A stretch of 64,000 bases of DNA. It comes from Rotaria socialis. Lineage: Eukaryota; Rotifera; Eurotatoria; Philodinida; Philodinidae. The notes beneath the pieces are model-generated. The model saw only the letters and a list, made by a program, of their open reading frames with translations, ran no database searches and was not told the origin of the DNA. Shown here one piece after another: positions 50,333 through 63,952 of this stretch (its first letter is position 1; every line of letters begins with the position of its first letter). The stretch covers positions 248,001 to 312,000 of the forward strand of contig CAJNYU010002677.1 in assembly GCA_905331475.1 (NCBI GenBank), read 5' to 3'. The translations under genes were made by a program, and so were the position numbers.

Positions 50333-50771
50333 CTCTCCCTTTTACTCAAATTAACCTTATTCTTGCTAACTAATTATTGCCGTTGAAACCATATTGCTTT
50401 TTATCAACTTGTCGTAGAAAAAAAAGAGACTGCGGATCATCATCATCATTATCATTGAATTTAAGCTTGAAGAAAAGAAGACAATTAGCTCCCCGATTAT
50501 TGATCGTTTTCTTTTACATATTCTATTCATCAATGAATTGCCAGCCGTAATTATTCAAGGGAAACTACGCTTACGCTCGTCTAACTTCATTAATTTCTTC
50601 ATTCATTGTCGCATATTATATCATCTCGCCTATATTATTATCAAGGGTGAAATTGTCTCAAAATTACTCAATAAACATATAATCAATACAATAAAATAAA
50701 ATTAGTCAAAAAAGGAAAAGAGGAAGCCGGAACAAGAAAAGAAAAAAGAAAAAATCCGAATCTATAAAAAG
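48936..50771. other. Intergenic NOP58 to Dlx, with CT microsatellite
   Basis: AT-rich spacer. It holds NOP58 3' UTR sequence on the left and the Dlx upstream region on the right. A CT-rich microsatellite runs at about 50290-50330. A G7 run sits near 49980. No gene was recognised. Confidence 0.5.
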
Positions 50772-51747
50772 ATGATGCATAATGAACCATCAACACAAAC
50801 TCTCCCACCGCCATTACCATTACCATATGAACAAGAAACGAAATCAAATGGTTTTCATGATTTTCCACATCATCATCACCATCTTCATCAACAATCCATA
50901 GATCCCATTGATTCTCAACAACAATATTCTAATTTTATTGAACATAGTGCATATCATCATCCAACGTCTGATGAACAATTTTATTCAGCAGCACGAAATT
51001 CATTTTCATCGTATCCATATCCATATCCGCTACCGTATCCATCATTAGGAATTGATTCAGGTTGTTCACATTCGAAAAAAAAAAGAAATTCTTTTTTTTG
51101 TAACTTTTCCCTTCTGTTTAGAAGAAAAATGTCATTATGATGAACGTGATATTCCACCGAAATTAACTACTAAAGGTAAAAAAATTCGTAAACCAAGAAC
51201 TATCTATTCAAGTATGCAATTACAAGTACTTAATAAACGTTTTCAACGTACACAATATCTTGCTCTACCCGAACGAGCTGAATTAGCTGCTTCACTTGGA
51301 CTGACACAAACACAAGTAAACCGAAAAAAATCGATTGATTGGTTTTCATTCAAGCTGCTTTCGTTTTCTTTTTGTTTAAAGGTGAAAATTTGGTTTCAAA
51401 ATAAACGAAGTAAACAAAAAAAGATTGTCAAAAACGTTAGTCATCATTCGTCGTCTTCCCAATCCCCCAACCCGAACCCATCACACCATTGTACACCTCG
51501 AATAATTCATGTTAAGCATAATGATTCTATGTTTTTAGTAAAACAAGAACAACACAAACATTCAACACCACCACTACCACCACCAATATCATCATCATCG
51601 TCATCAACATCAAAGATTTCACCTCCTATTGAATCAAACTCATACAATCCTGACGCCGTTTCGTCATCATCTCCGTATGCACATGTGGAATATACAAGAG
51701 CTAATCCGTATCATTTTTGGTCTTTATCGCCTTTTGTGACTAGTTAA
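50772..51747 (+). CDS. DLX: Distal-less (Dlx) homeobox transcription factor
   Basis: Homeodomain transcription factor of appendage and nervous system patterning. Three exons: 50772-51060, 51122-51315 and 51382-51747, 282 residues. The N-terminal part is His/Gln/Tyr/Pro-rich. The homeodomain begins around residue 115 with [14 protein letters not shown], continues [20 protein letters not shown] and [31 protein letters not shown] and [19 protein letters not shown] are diagnostic for Dlx. Intron 2 splits the third helix region between TQTQ and VKIWF, and intron 1 sits just before the homeodomain. The tail is Ser/Pro-rich. Which Dlx duplicate it corresponds to is not meaningful outside vertebrates. 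No neighbouring homeobox gene is seen in the window. Confidence 0.94.
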
Positions 51748-54700
51748 AAGTTGTGAAATGTTTCGATGTTTTTTGTCTACGTGTATTTATATGAACTATA
51801 AAACAAAAAGCAAAAGGAAAAGTAGTACACATATATTTATGTAGATATCAGTTCGCATATGAATATGATGGAATTTTGACAGCCACATAGTATTAACCAC
51901 ACTTGAAAAATGGATATACAGTTAAAAGCCTTGCGGCATGATTATTATGAAATGAAGAGAGAAAGAACAATTATCGTCTTATTTCGATACTGTATTGATC
52001 TGATCGAGAGATGTTAATCTGTATACTTGAGAATCTGAATACATCTGCTCAATTGAAGACAATGTTATTTCTTATGGCAAACTTTCAGCTATGATTTCCG
52101 GTGGTAATAGTTGATGTTGTTCTTTTTCATGAATACTAATTACAGCTCGACATATCTCCTCCTTCCATTAGTCGGCAGACGATTCCATAATTAGCTAGAT
52201 CTGACACACACCCACACGCAAAAAAAGAATACACTAAAAAAGCCTCAACTTTCTTCTCTTTGAAATGATTATTTTTTTTTTCCATTTAATATGCTTTAGT
52301 AGATCTACGTCTTTATTTAATTTTTACAGATGAATAGAGATATAAGCTGATTATTATAGTGAACTCTTCATTTGACTGTTTGATCTTTATTTCATACACG
52401 TGTATATAACATCCGTAAGCGATGATCAATGCGTATGTGTTAGTGCGTGAATAGCATTAATAACTTTGATTCATTTCTAAAAGAAGATTTAAACTACATT
52501 ATCAGAACTTTTTTTCTTCTCTCTCTCTCTCTCTCTCTCTATCGATCGATCGATGACAGGTGAACATTGAAATTGTTTATGACAGCGAAGACAATAAAGG
52601 CCAATTATGTTTGTCATCGTTCCCATTCATGCGAATGTTCGTTTCGTTTTTCATGATAACATGCTGTGGTCGTGTTGATACCGTATGATGGTGACTGCTA
52701 CTCTTGATCGATGATTATATCGGCTGAATGAATGTCTATAATGTATAATAGGGTGGAATCGTGAGAAAAGAAAGAACGAAATGTGTTCAAGTGTAATAAA
52801 TATTATTCTTTTTATAGAAAGAATAGGTGTTATCCACAGATTTATATTTCATATAGAGAAAAATTTAGTTTTTATTTTTTCATGTAAAAAAAGAAGGAGA
52901 AATGCATTGCGTGTATGTGCTTAATCCACTCTAGGTGGTCGTCGTTTTAACTTTACAATGAATTTAGAGATCACGCTTGTTGTTATGTATCTCAATTTAG
53001 ACTTGATTCGTGTTTGTAGGCAATTTTCTTTGAGAATAACAGTGTGATGTAATCAAGCGAGTGTGCAGTAGTGGTGATGATGGTTGCTGTTGTTGTGTAT
53101 TCTTGCAACTGACATTCATTCTACTATGGACTTAGTAAGGTGTGAAAAAAAGTACGTTTATATTGATCGATAGGCGGGATAATAGCTGAATAGAAGAATA
53201 CTAATCGATATTGCTTAGGGCGTTTAAAATCTTCTGATATTTATAAAATTAAAGATTTTACGAAAAAGAAAAAAAAACAATAATTCAATTAAGATGTTAT
53301 TTTTGTAGTGAGTCATTCATCGAGAATGAAAATCTTTATATTTTTTATTAACTTCGTCTGAGCCACTTTCAAAAAGTTCACAGTTCAATTCTCCAAAAAA
53401 AAATGCATTTCAAAATGACCACGATAGAGCTGAGAACGAAGTGTATTGTTTATTTGATAGAATTTCAAATATTGTATTCTAGTCTTATTTCATCTTATTA
53501 CATAAAATAAGTGTTAAACATGCGTTGAATTGTTTTTAATTAGGAGAACATAGTTTTTTTTGGTATAGAGATAAATGAACCTTTCATAACGTCTATTAAA
53601 TATAATACGGTATTTTACTCGTCAAAATGACTTACGAAACTTCAGAGAAAAAAAAATAGAAAATACAATATGTGTATATGGTTACACACGAAAACACATC
53701 TGTGAAGGTCGAATGTAGCTTTTTTTTTAGAGTTGTTGATGTTGTGCAGATCTAGAGTATCACAAAAATTAATTTTTCCTATAAGATTTTCAAGTTCTGA
53801 CTTTTTTCAAAAACATCAAAACCTGCAGTTTTTATAGACTATCCATAATTTTAAATTTTTGGATAATTTGAGATTGACTAGATTTTATGAAGGTATTATT
53901 ACAAGGCTTCTCATCAAAGATTATCGATGCGAGTATAATATCGCCTTTCTCTGCTGTGAAAATTCATCGAATATGTCAACTTTAATTATCCAAACAAGTG
54001 AATCATAATATCGATTGAATAATAAAGTATAGATACGGAAATTAAATAAAACCAACGCTTAAACCGAAAGATTGATAAGTAAAATTGAATAGCTGAAATT
54101 CTTTACTGAAAAAAAAATGAAGATTTTTCAAAATTTGCTAGACGTAAATGACTACGTGTTTGAGATATTCATGAACGCAATAATATACAAAAATAAACAT
54201 TTTCTCTTTAGTAGATTGACGTAAGATGAAAAGAAAAATGTATATCGGAAAAAAATAAAACCACGTATTCAATATCGTGTTATTGTGACAATCATCTGAA
54301 AATACTTTTATTTTGTCATGAGAGTAACAACAGAACAGTCGATAGAAAAGAAAATTTATTATCTATGATTTGGCTCTTCGTTTCACTCGCACATTCAATT
54401 TAATACATAAATGAATCTATATTCTATATATTTTGTATTTTTCTTTCGCTATCTTCGTTAGCTACAATAATAATACTGATTAATGATTTTTAAAAGTATT
54501 GATACACATCTCTTTTCTTTTTCTATATGCACACAATGAGAGTAACCATTCATTGTTCAAGCATATGGCAAGCATAGAAAGCATGATATACAGCTAGAGA
54601 GCATACCCTTAACTGAAACTGAAGGCTGTATAAACGTTCCGCTTGATTGATTTTTTTTCTCATTGCGTGCTCTTTTTTCCTTCTTCTTCTTCTTCTTCTG

Positions 54701-54764
54701 TATATAATATACATCGTCGTCAACAAGCTATGCTCTATTCGAAACATTAACGTTTTCTTTTATA
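51748..54764. other. Intergenic region downstream of Dlx
   Basis: Three kilobases without a recognised gene. It contains a CT run followed by an ATCG tetramer run at about 52517-52553 and several A- or T-rich stretches. Long spacers around developmental regulators often hold enhancers, but no specific element can be pointed to here. Confidence 0.45.
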
Positions 54765-57608
54765 ATGCAAACAACGATGACTAGTAATAATATTGAAAAT
54801 CGGAGAAATACTGGCAACATTGTTTATGACATCGACAAGAGAACAACTGGCCGAAACAATCGAGTAGGAATTAGTGCAACTGAAATAGAACTTCTCAGTG
54901 ATATACCACTTGCATCGGAAAGAGTAGTAACAAGTACTCTAAGTAATCCTTCGAATTCACAAATATCATCGTCGCACGTCAATAATCAACAGCAACCGAA
55001 TAATTATCAAGTATTATCATTCAATAGAGAACAACCAAAATCGAATGGTACGTCTCAAGATGATAAAGATAAACAATTGAATTCTACTGTTGACAAACTT
55101 TTAGAAAAATATGCACCAGAGTAAGAATTATGGTTTTTATTATTATTGAAGAATAGACTATAACCGATGAATTTATTTTGTCTTATTTAGTGCTATTCCA
55201 AAGGATACGATCAATGTATCTACTAGTAGTCAACGACAACCATCACCACCCAACCCTAATGCTACAACAGCAGCACATGATCCGTCATTATTTTCTACAT
55301 TTCAACCAACAGCAAATAATTATTCAACTGTAATTCGACCCAATACTGGACAAATACCTCAAAGAAACGCAGTAACTAATGATACTTATGGTAATAATAA
55401 ATATACCAACATACCGACTCGGTCGTCAAGACCATTAAATAACTATGATAGTTTTCAACATAATGCTCCAATTCGACAGTCGGAACAAAATCCACCACCA
55501 CCACACATTCCTGTTAAAACAAAAGATGGAAATGTTGCACAAGTAGTACCCGGTAGACTGTATACATTAACTGATGATCCACTTCATCTACTCTACGATA
55601 GACAATATTCAAATACATCTAATGCAACATCATTCTCACAATCAAAGCCTTCTGCACAAACTACTTTTCAACCTTCGAATCATTTTGAAACCCCTCAAGA
55701 ACATGTTACAAACGTGTTTGCAAATACATCAAACACAAATGCACAAAAACCAACATTAAGAACAACAGATGGCAACTACAATGGCATGCAATCATTTGAT
55801 CTTGCAAATTTAATAAAGAATGTTCAACAAGATTATCTTCGAGAAATTCAACCATTTGTATCAAGTGCTAAATTCGTTCAAAAAGATAGCGAATTTGGTC
55901 AAAATGTAGGGAACATTGATTTTGTCGCACCTGTTACTGTTCGACAAGGTTTTACCGGGCAAGCTGATGATATTCTTCGGCGTAGTTTTTCCCGACGTGC
56001 TCAAAAATCACAATCTGCTAGTAATCAAAATCACAATGATGTAGATCTTGTAGGTAACCTGCACGAATCAAATAAATATCCTCCATTTGAGAAACTTGAT
56101 TCAAGACAACCATTTTCTTCTCTCACATCCGTATCACCATATAATAGTGATTATGAGGATGAAATAGATCATGAACCAAAGAAAAATCTTCATGATCAAG
56201 GAACATCACCGCCTCGTAAGAGAATCAAAATTTAATTAGATTTATTAATCACTATTTTATTCAATATTTCTATTCTAGCACAATTTAAGCAACCACACAC
56301 AAAATTTCAATTAAAAAGTAAGAATATTATATTTCCTCTATTAAAAATCAGTCACATGTAAATGATTACTAGATATTTATCTCCTAAAACTCAACTTTTC
56401 TTATATATGTATATGAAGAATCTTGATTTTGTTTAAAGATCCTCCTGCTACTTCTAAAATGATTCCCACAAACCCAATGACAACAAATGAAATTGAATCA
56501 GCAACGCCCAAAAATCCTACTGTGCCAAAATTTGCAAGACGTATTTCACCAGATCGAAGTTCAATGGCTTCCTCTGAAGAAGACTTATCCATTGATGAGG
56601 ATGACTATCCAGCTAAATACAATGAACATGATCATAAACATTCCTCATTCGCTCAACCAAGCACAGTTGGAGCAATCGATAAATCGGTTTCACGTGCGCC
56701 TATTCAAGAATCAGGTGAGTTACTAAAAATAAAGCCACAAGTTATACATAGCGAAGATATTCATTCAGTGCCACCAACGATTCATAAACCAGAACTAAAT
56801 GCAACTTCAGCAACAGATCCTCGACATCCGTTGAAGCCACTTGCAAGTGATGAAAGCCTTTCATATCCTTCTAGATCAGATCAAATGAGTGACAGTGATA
56901 ATGAGAATAACATACCAACATCATCAGCAGGTGCATATAATGTTCAACAACATCCAATTAGTACACCGGGTGGACGCAACGCACCTGTGCCACAGACAGG
57001 TAGAGATGTTCCACTACAAGCTGCCAGGGATGCTCCGCCACAAACTGGCAGGAATGCTCCTCCGCAAACGGGTAGAGATGCACCACCACAGACTGGAATA
57101 GATGTACCGCCACAAGCTGCCAGAGGAGCTACACCACAGACTGGCAGAGATGCACCGCCACAAGCTGCCAGAGGAGCTACACCACAGACTGGCATAGATG
57201 TACCGCCACAAGCTGCCAGAGGAGCTACACCACAGACTGGCAGAGATGCACCGCCACAAGCTGCCAGAGGAGCTACACCACAAACAGGACGAGATGCACC
57301 AGCAGCACAAGCAAGTGCTCGTGTTACAACAGCACAAGGTGCATCGTCTACTGCAAGAGCAACCACTGATAATAATGCAAGACAAGCTGTTGCATCATCA
57401 GGTAATCCTATTAACGCATGTAGAAATTTGCATGAAATATTCTTGCAATAAAATACGTTTATTTATATGTATTTCAGGTTCGACTCGTCTATTTCAATCA
57501 GATAATGACTCGAAATTTGGCCAGAAACGTTCACTTAAAGATATGCCAGCTGCTTTTGGAAATAGAATTAAAGGCATTTTCCATCGCAAAAATTCGCCAG
57601 CCTCATGA
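54765..57608 (+). CDS. Unknown disordered protein with Pro/Gln repeat block
   Basis: Four exons with good GT-AG junctions: 54765-55120, 55191-56215, 56439-57401 and 57478-57608, 824 residues. I do not recognise a family. There is no signal peptide or membrane segment. Almost the whole chain is low in hydrophobics and rich in Asn, Ser, Gln, Pro and Thr, so it is probably disordered. More ordered patches are GISATEIELLSDIPLASERV near the N-terminus, SFDLANLIKNVQQDYLREIQ (helix-like) and the basic C-terminus KRSLKDMPAAFGNRIKGIFH. Basic and acidic motifs occur (PPRKR, SSEEDLSIDEDD). Exon 3 carries a tandem array of an 8-residue unit of the type PPQTGRDA / PPQAARGA. The coding call rests on the long uninterrupted frames (1 kb and 0.96 kb) and on frame conservation across three introns. 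Confidence 0.75.
57000..57297 (+). repeat. In-frame minisatellite, 24/48-bp units
   Basis: Four head-to-tail 48-base copies at 57106-57297 differ at few positions and alternate between two variants (encoding GRDA and GIDV), giving a 96-base higher-order period. The 48-base unit is itself two diverged 24-base units (eight residues each). More diverged 24-base units precede it from about 57000. All changes keep the frame. Confidence 0.9.
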
Positions 57609-59176
57609 ACGTTCAATGTCGTTGTTATTGTATTCTCTGATTTTTGTATAATTTTATTTTTTCTTCTACTATACTACGGAACTGTTAAGTCTTATTTGGA
57701 TTTAAAACCGAGAAAGAAAAAAAATGAGATTCTTCATGTAAGTGAACATTCGAAATAAAAAAAACTAAAGCAAAAAAATTGTCTCCTTTTCTTACAACTA
57801 AAACTGTAGCCAAATAATTGAAATTCACTCATGACTCATTAAAAGATCTCTTAATCAAAATGAGTTATATGTATTAAATTTCTACTATGTGATCTATATT
57901 GTTTACATGAAATAGCAACGAGCTGTTTTTTAATCGGACGGGTCAATAGCCATTCATCGAAAATACATCTTGTAAGATTTTCAGTATTGTGCGAAATCAG
58001 TCAATAATAAAAAGAAATATATATATATATTTGTTTTTTGTTTTTGATTATGCACACCAATGTTGATTAAATATGACTTAGATATTCATCATAATCAATG
58101 GTAGGCAAATAATAAGATCGAAGTGCGCTGCATTGCTTTGATTGAGAAATAACACCGAAAACAAACTAACGATTCACATAGATCTTATTCTCACCTATGC
58201 AAAAATAAATTGAAGGCCATATAGTCAAAACAGTTCAGGTGCCTATGACTATTGCAAACAAGATTAATTGTCCTAGACAAACAACAATCATCTTTGAGTA
58301 ATAGATTTTTCATCTATATTTTTAATTGAAGTGATTTGTTTTTAATATCAATCGTATAGTTTATCGACTTAATGATGAAATCGCATATTAAAATAAAATA
58401 AAAGTAGATGGAGCACTCCTTCTTATTATCATTCTATTATTTAGAAATTAAATGTCTGATAAATAATTGCACTCGACAAATATTTTGTTTATTTCATTAA
58501 TTTGGCCATAAATGTGAATTATTGTTCGAGATTAGTTTTATTTTTCATTTCTTTAATGCCTACTGAAGCAACAATAATCAAATATAAATCAGTTCATTGA
58601 AAATACTTGATGATAATAAATACAATTTATACAAAACTCTTCAACGGCATTGTTCAGTATCCAATGTTTAGTTATTGATCATTGATATAGCAAAAGCTAT
58701 TCAATACACAAGACAAAATTAATCAATAGTAATCTCATCTGATTAAAAAGCTTTCCCATTAACTCAGAACTCGTACATAGAATATCGTATCATAAGGATA
58801 TACCACATGAGAAGATAATGCTGAGAATATTCTATAAATGTTTCCCACTGGACTAGCTCTTGGATTCAGTATGTATTAAATTACAGATAAAATTCGTTAT
58901 AAACTATTGGGAAAAACGATTCTTGTCGTCCACATCAATTTCAACCAGTATTATTAATTACTATGATTTATATGTAATATCGATTGTCTGATTCTACGAC
59001 TATGACTACTTGCCTCTGTATATATTGTTTGTTTTCTTAAGAAGAAACTTGATAATTAATTTAAAATATTTTTTTTTCTGTTGTTAAAATAGAATTGATG
59101 CCAATGAAAACAAATAGTCAAAAAACGACTGGCATGTTGAATTCGAAATAATAGACACTGGAGAATAGAATTCTCA

Positions 59177-59209
<33 letters not shown>

Positions 59210-60687
59210 AATCATGAATATAACAGGAAACTGGAGTGAAAATAACAAAATTATTTCTTCATCATCAACATTCCGCTCAGTCAAGAGAAAGTAGTAATGT
59301 TGATTGAGGGTGTAGAGTTTCACTGCATTGAATCACGAGCGAATATTCCCAACTGAGATTCGTCAATCAAACTAGCATTTTGCATATAAGTAGATCCTAA
59401 AAAGACTAGTAGATGTCTGCAATAGATCATTTGCATTTTTTATCGATGAAAAAATAAGCCAAGGATGAACTTTCAACCGCAAAATTTGACGTGTTGATAG
59501 ATCTCATGAATCGTTTTATTCTTCTTACATTGAATATTGAAAATATTAAAATTTCTTACCTTGCCTTATGATTTAAGATTGCTTTTCGATATTCAATATC
59601 TCACGTCTTTGAATCGATCTTTTCAGTAATAACATGGCAAGCGGAATGTACAAAGGCAAACTCCAATGGGCTTACTTATGGGTAAAACATCTGCTCTATT
59701 GATCTACAGTGACGAAGCAACACTCATGTTTATTGTCATATTATGCTACCAAAAAAAAAGAATAATATTTGGACTCTCTGTGTCTGTTTGAGAATATACA
59801 CGAGCACCACACATTCCGAATACATCAGTCCTCACCACAGCTTTCTCTCTCATTTACTGACTTCAGCATTATATAACCGATAGAATACAACCATGTATCC
59901 AAATCTTTTTTCTTTCATGTTCTAGTAAAAAACATTGATGACCCAGTATTTATTTTAGCATTCTTATCGGGTCTTGATATTTATTCTTTTATTATGTTTT
60001 CGATGACGTTTGCCTATACGGTTATTAGCAACACATGGTTTTATTACTGAAACAAATATTTGATTGCACTATTGTCCTATGATGAATTTGAAAAATTATT
60101 GTTAATATAATTGATTTTTGAGTTAACACAGCGTCAAGAGTGCTTGAAAAAAAAACTTGTTTTTTCTGTTGATTATCAAAAAATCATTCGAATGGTTTCT
60201 AAAATAATCTTTTATGCAATTTCAGGGATGTAAAATATTTGGCATGTTATTGGCTGTTCTAAATTTTCTATTGTATCAAAAAAAAGGAAGAAAAAACAGA
60301 AGACCGAAATTCGAGGCACACAAGTGAAAAAAAAAGTATCAAAGAAAAAAAACTGCACGTATGAGTATAGGGATAATTGTTAGTCACCTTAAGAATTTTT
60401 TCGATGCTTAATTATTTATCAAGTACTCTCTGAGAAATCACTCGAAATATATTCACATACTCACTCAAACTACAATTGATACATGTATATGAGAGAAGAT
60501 ATCAACATATTGTGAGGAAGACAAAAAAACTGTTCGATCATAAGTAAAAATTATTTAAAAAAAAACAACTCGCTTGCTTTCGTTATCCTATGAAACAAAA
60601 TTTTTAGGTGATTAACACGGGTTAAAGAATGTAGAAAAAAAAATAGTCGCAAAACTTGTCGAAAACTAATCGCTACGTTATGATATG
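57609..60687. other. Intergenic, ATT microsatellite
   Basis: Three kilobases of AT-rich sequence between the disordered-protein gene (plus) and the basigin-like gene (minus), whose 3' ends face each other. An ATT trinucleotide run lies at about 59179-59208. No gene, transposon end or structured RNA was recognised. Confidence 0.5.
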
Positions 60688-62138
60688 TTAAGCTTTAACA
60701 GCACGTTTTTTATTTTCATCATCTGCCGATTTGTTTGGTGTTCTTACAAGACTAAAATAAATTATAAAAAATAGAGATATTTAAATGGTTAACTTTTATT
60801 TTCTTCTTACGGATCTTTTGCATGATCATGCTCCTCATCTTCTGTTCCTGCTGCTTTTCTTGCTGGCTTTTGACGTTTTTCAAAAATTAATATAACAATA
60901 ACTAATACGGAAACAGTGCCTACAATACCAAGAAACGGCCAAAGTGGTGCTAATCGATCTGATAAAAAATACAAAGAAAATGTTCATTTTTTTCCAAAAC
61001 TTCAAATAATTAAATAAAACCTTTAACACGTAATAGAACAGTAAATGAAACACCATTAAGTGTACAACGATAGAATCCCCGATGACTTTTTTCAATACTA
61101 TTAATTATTATATTAATTTTACTTTCATAAGTAATATCATCAGCTAAAACAGAATAATTTGTATCATCTTTACTAAATTCCCATTTGATTGCATTGAAAG
61201 TTTTGTCCGTTGGCTCTGGTTCAATAATACATTTAAAACTAACCGGTTCACCTCGATAACGTCTTATAGATGAATGTGAAGCTTCTAATTTTTCAGCAGG
61301 TCGATCGGTGTCAATACGTTGTGGAGATCGTTTTGCTACATATGATAGAAAAAAAAAAAATTTGTATTTGTATTTAAATAGAATAGGATATTCTTGGAGA
61401 TAATGATCTAAACATTATGAAATTTTATTGATTGCCATAAGAGAAAATAACATTTATCTTAGATTTATTCAAGAAGATTTCTCTTTGAGTTCTACTATCG
61501 GAAATATGTTTCACATATTCTTTGGACCGACGACACGTTTCAAACTAATAGATTTAATTGAAGACGTATATCATCACGAGAGAATGTGGGCACAGTTGTT
61601 GTGGTATCGCCGATCAAAAAGAAGTACTCTCAGAAAGAAACTTTTAAAAATTATCATTACGTGTAATTCTTTTAAATTGACATTCAATTGGTTCTTCAAA
61701 ACCAGATTTCTTTGTTTTAACAGACCATTTTTGTACCTGACCATCCGATGGAACTTGAATCACAAAAAAAAAACAAGAAACAGTTTTTATTTCTTTGATT
61801 TACTCTCTGATATACTAACCAAAAATTTTGATGGTGAGTTTTGATTCTTTCTCTGAATTATGAACAACATAATGTCCAGATTTTTCACTACTTACAGGCA
61901 CACCATCTTTATACCAATCAAGAAATTCTCCATCCTGATCAGCACCATTGTATTTACATTCTAAATCTAATGGATGCTTTAAGATTGCTTTAAATTCTTT
62001 GTTGTCAGCTGGTGATCTCGAGTATTTAGCATTTGATGAAATAACAATGTTTAAAACTAAATCAAATAATTAATATTAGATATTATTGTGAAGAAGTATT
62101 TTAGTACCTATCAAACAGATGAAAAACAATTTATGCAT
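60688..62138 (-). CDS. BSG: Basigin/neuroplastin-like immunoglobulin membrane protein
   Basis: Type I membrane protein with two Ig-like domains; family members escort monocarboxylate transporters and Ca2+ pumps to the plasma membrane and act in adhesion. Six exons: 62138-62108, 62056-61820, 61753-61661, 61335-61021, 60958-60811 and 60751-60688; 295 residues. Signal peptide MHKLFFICLIVLNIVISSNA. The first Ig domain has LECKYNG, LDWYKDG and ECQF. The second has SFKCII, IKWEF and GFYRCTL. The membrane segment is RLAPLWPFLGIVGTVSVLVI followed by FEKRQKP, closely matching the family pattern LALWPFLGIVAEVLVL ... YEKRRKP. The family's intramembrane Glu is replaced by Thr here. The tail is acidic then basic. 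The start codon lies 333 bases from that of PDHA1, in the opposite direction. Confidence 0.88.
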
Positions 62139-62471
62139 ATTTGCAGTGGTTTTGAAATCAAAAGTTAGAATAACTGATATATATATATATATTTTTGATC
62201 GGATGTGCTGTTATTATTATTATTGTTGTTTATTTATTTCATTTTTTTAGGCTTCAAAAATTAATCATTTTTTTCTAAGATTAATTATTTTTAGTAAATT
62301 GATAAAAATTTCCTAAAAATAAATATCTAATTTATCGAAAAAATATGCAAATGTTTGTTACTTGCATACTATTCGTCGGTACAGTGACCAATCAGAGAAC
62401 AGAGAAACATTGTTGTTTTTGTCATATTATACAGGTGATCGACACTTTTGCATCACGAGGATAAATTTAAT
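62139..62471. promoter_or_regulatory. Bidirectional promoter, basigin-like / PDHA1
   Basis: Only 333 bases separate the two divergent start codons, so both promoters must overlap here unless further 5' exons exist. It contains an AT dinucleotide run at about 62180-62192 and an ATT run near 62212-62224. No TATA position is claimed. Confidence 0.6.
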
Positions 62472-63952
62472 ATGAATATTTATGCTAAACTCATCGTTCG
62501 ATTACCAGCAAATGGCTGGCGCCTTCTTCTTCAACAGCAACAACACAAAATCAATTCCTCGATACCTTCAGTAAAATAGAAACTTTGTTCAAATATAAGG
62601 AAAATTATGTTTGTTTATTTTTCGATGATAAATAGCTTGCGACTGCTGTAAGACAAGCAAGTAGTGGTCCAATTCTCGAATATGATGAACCAAATGCGTA
62701 TAAACTTCATATGCTTGAAGAAGGACCAAATAATCATGTTTCATGTACTCGTGAAGAAGGTTTAGATTTTTATCGAAAGATGCAAGTTGTTCGTCGTATG
62801 GAAGCATCTGCCAATAATATGTATAAAGCCAAATTAATTCGAGGCTTTTGCCATTTATATTCCGGACAGGTTAGATTGTGTTAATTAGACTATGAAATAT
62901 GTGTGTGTATATCTTTTGTTAATAGGAAGCTGTTTGTGTCGGAATGAAAGCAGCCATGGATAAAAATGATTCTTTAATCACTGCTTATCGTGCTCATGGC
63001 TGGACTTATATGATGGGAGTTTCAGTAACTGGTGTATTAGCTGAATTAACAGGTAGAAAAACCGGTTGTTCTGAAGGACGTGGTGGTAGTATGCATATGT
63101 ATGGACCAAATTTTTATGGTGGAAATGGCATTGTTGGAGCTCAAGTTCCACTCGGTGCTGGAGTATGTAACGAAATATGTTGAAAATAAAAAAAATGAAT
63201 TAATTTTAACAGGTAGCATTTGCACATAAATATCGTGGCGAACAAAATGTGTGTGTAGCATTATACGGTGATGGTGCTGCTAATCAAGGGCAAGTATTTG
63301 AAGCATTTAACATGGCAAAATTATGGTTACTACCATGTATATTCGTATGCGAAAACAATGGCTATGGCATGGGTACAAGTACAGCACGCGCTAGTGCAAA
63401 TCCAAATTTTTATAGACGCTGCGAATATATTCCTGGTTTATGGGTTGATGGTATGGATGTTCTCGCTGTACGTGAAGCAACAAGATTTGCACGCAACTGG
63501 TGCACATCAGGAAAGGGCCCTATCATTATGGAAATGGCTACATACCGTTACTTTGGACATTCAATGTCTGATCCAGGAACTAGGTATATAGTGAGGGAAA
63601 AAAACTGTCAGCAGAGTCCGTTGGGAACTAAAATATGAAACACGATGCAATTTCTCTTGTTAAACGTAGCGAGATTAATTTATTCTATTAGTTTTTGGAA
63701 AACATTTCTCTTTTGCGTTGTAAAATGTAATAAGAAAATAGGTTATGCATTATATGTGATCACACAGTGGCGTAGATTTGTGTTTCACAAAACAAGAGAT
63801 AATTTCAAAGAAGAAAGAGAACCAAAGAATTATTTTATTTTAGTTATCGAACACGTGAAGAAGTTCAAGATGTCCGTAAAAGCCGTGATCCAATAGCTTC
63901 ATTTCGAGAAAAACTTCTTCAAGCTAAATTAGCAACAGAAGACGAATTTAAA
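62472..63952 (+). CDS. PDHA1: Pyruvate dehydrogenase E1 alpha, 3' end outside window
   Basis: Thiamine-dependent alpha subunit of the mitochondrial pyruvate dehydrogenase complex, converting pyruvate towards acetyl-CoA. Exons seen: 62472-62570, 62636-62869, 62926-63162, 63213-63583 and 63844-63952; the last ends at a GTACG donor, so further exons lie beyond 64000. The N-terminus ([12 protein letters not shown] ... LLLQQQQHK) is a mitochondrial targeting type. Conserved segments include [65 protein letters not shown] and the thiamine/Mg motif [13 protein letters not shown] ... [11 protein letters not shown]. The phosphorylation-loop sequence [20 protein letters not shown] keeps both regulatory Ser positions; Phe replaces the first His of the common YHGHS form. 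About 350 residues are present; 50 or so are missing. Confidence 0.97.

Noticed and set aside
56944..57385. Cys/Gly-rich open frames antisense to the disordered gene
   Set aside because: Shadow of the GC-richer minisatellite; the plus-strand frame continues through good splice sites while these do not.
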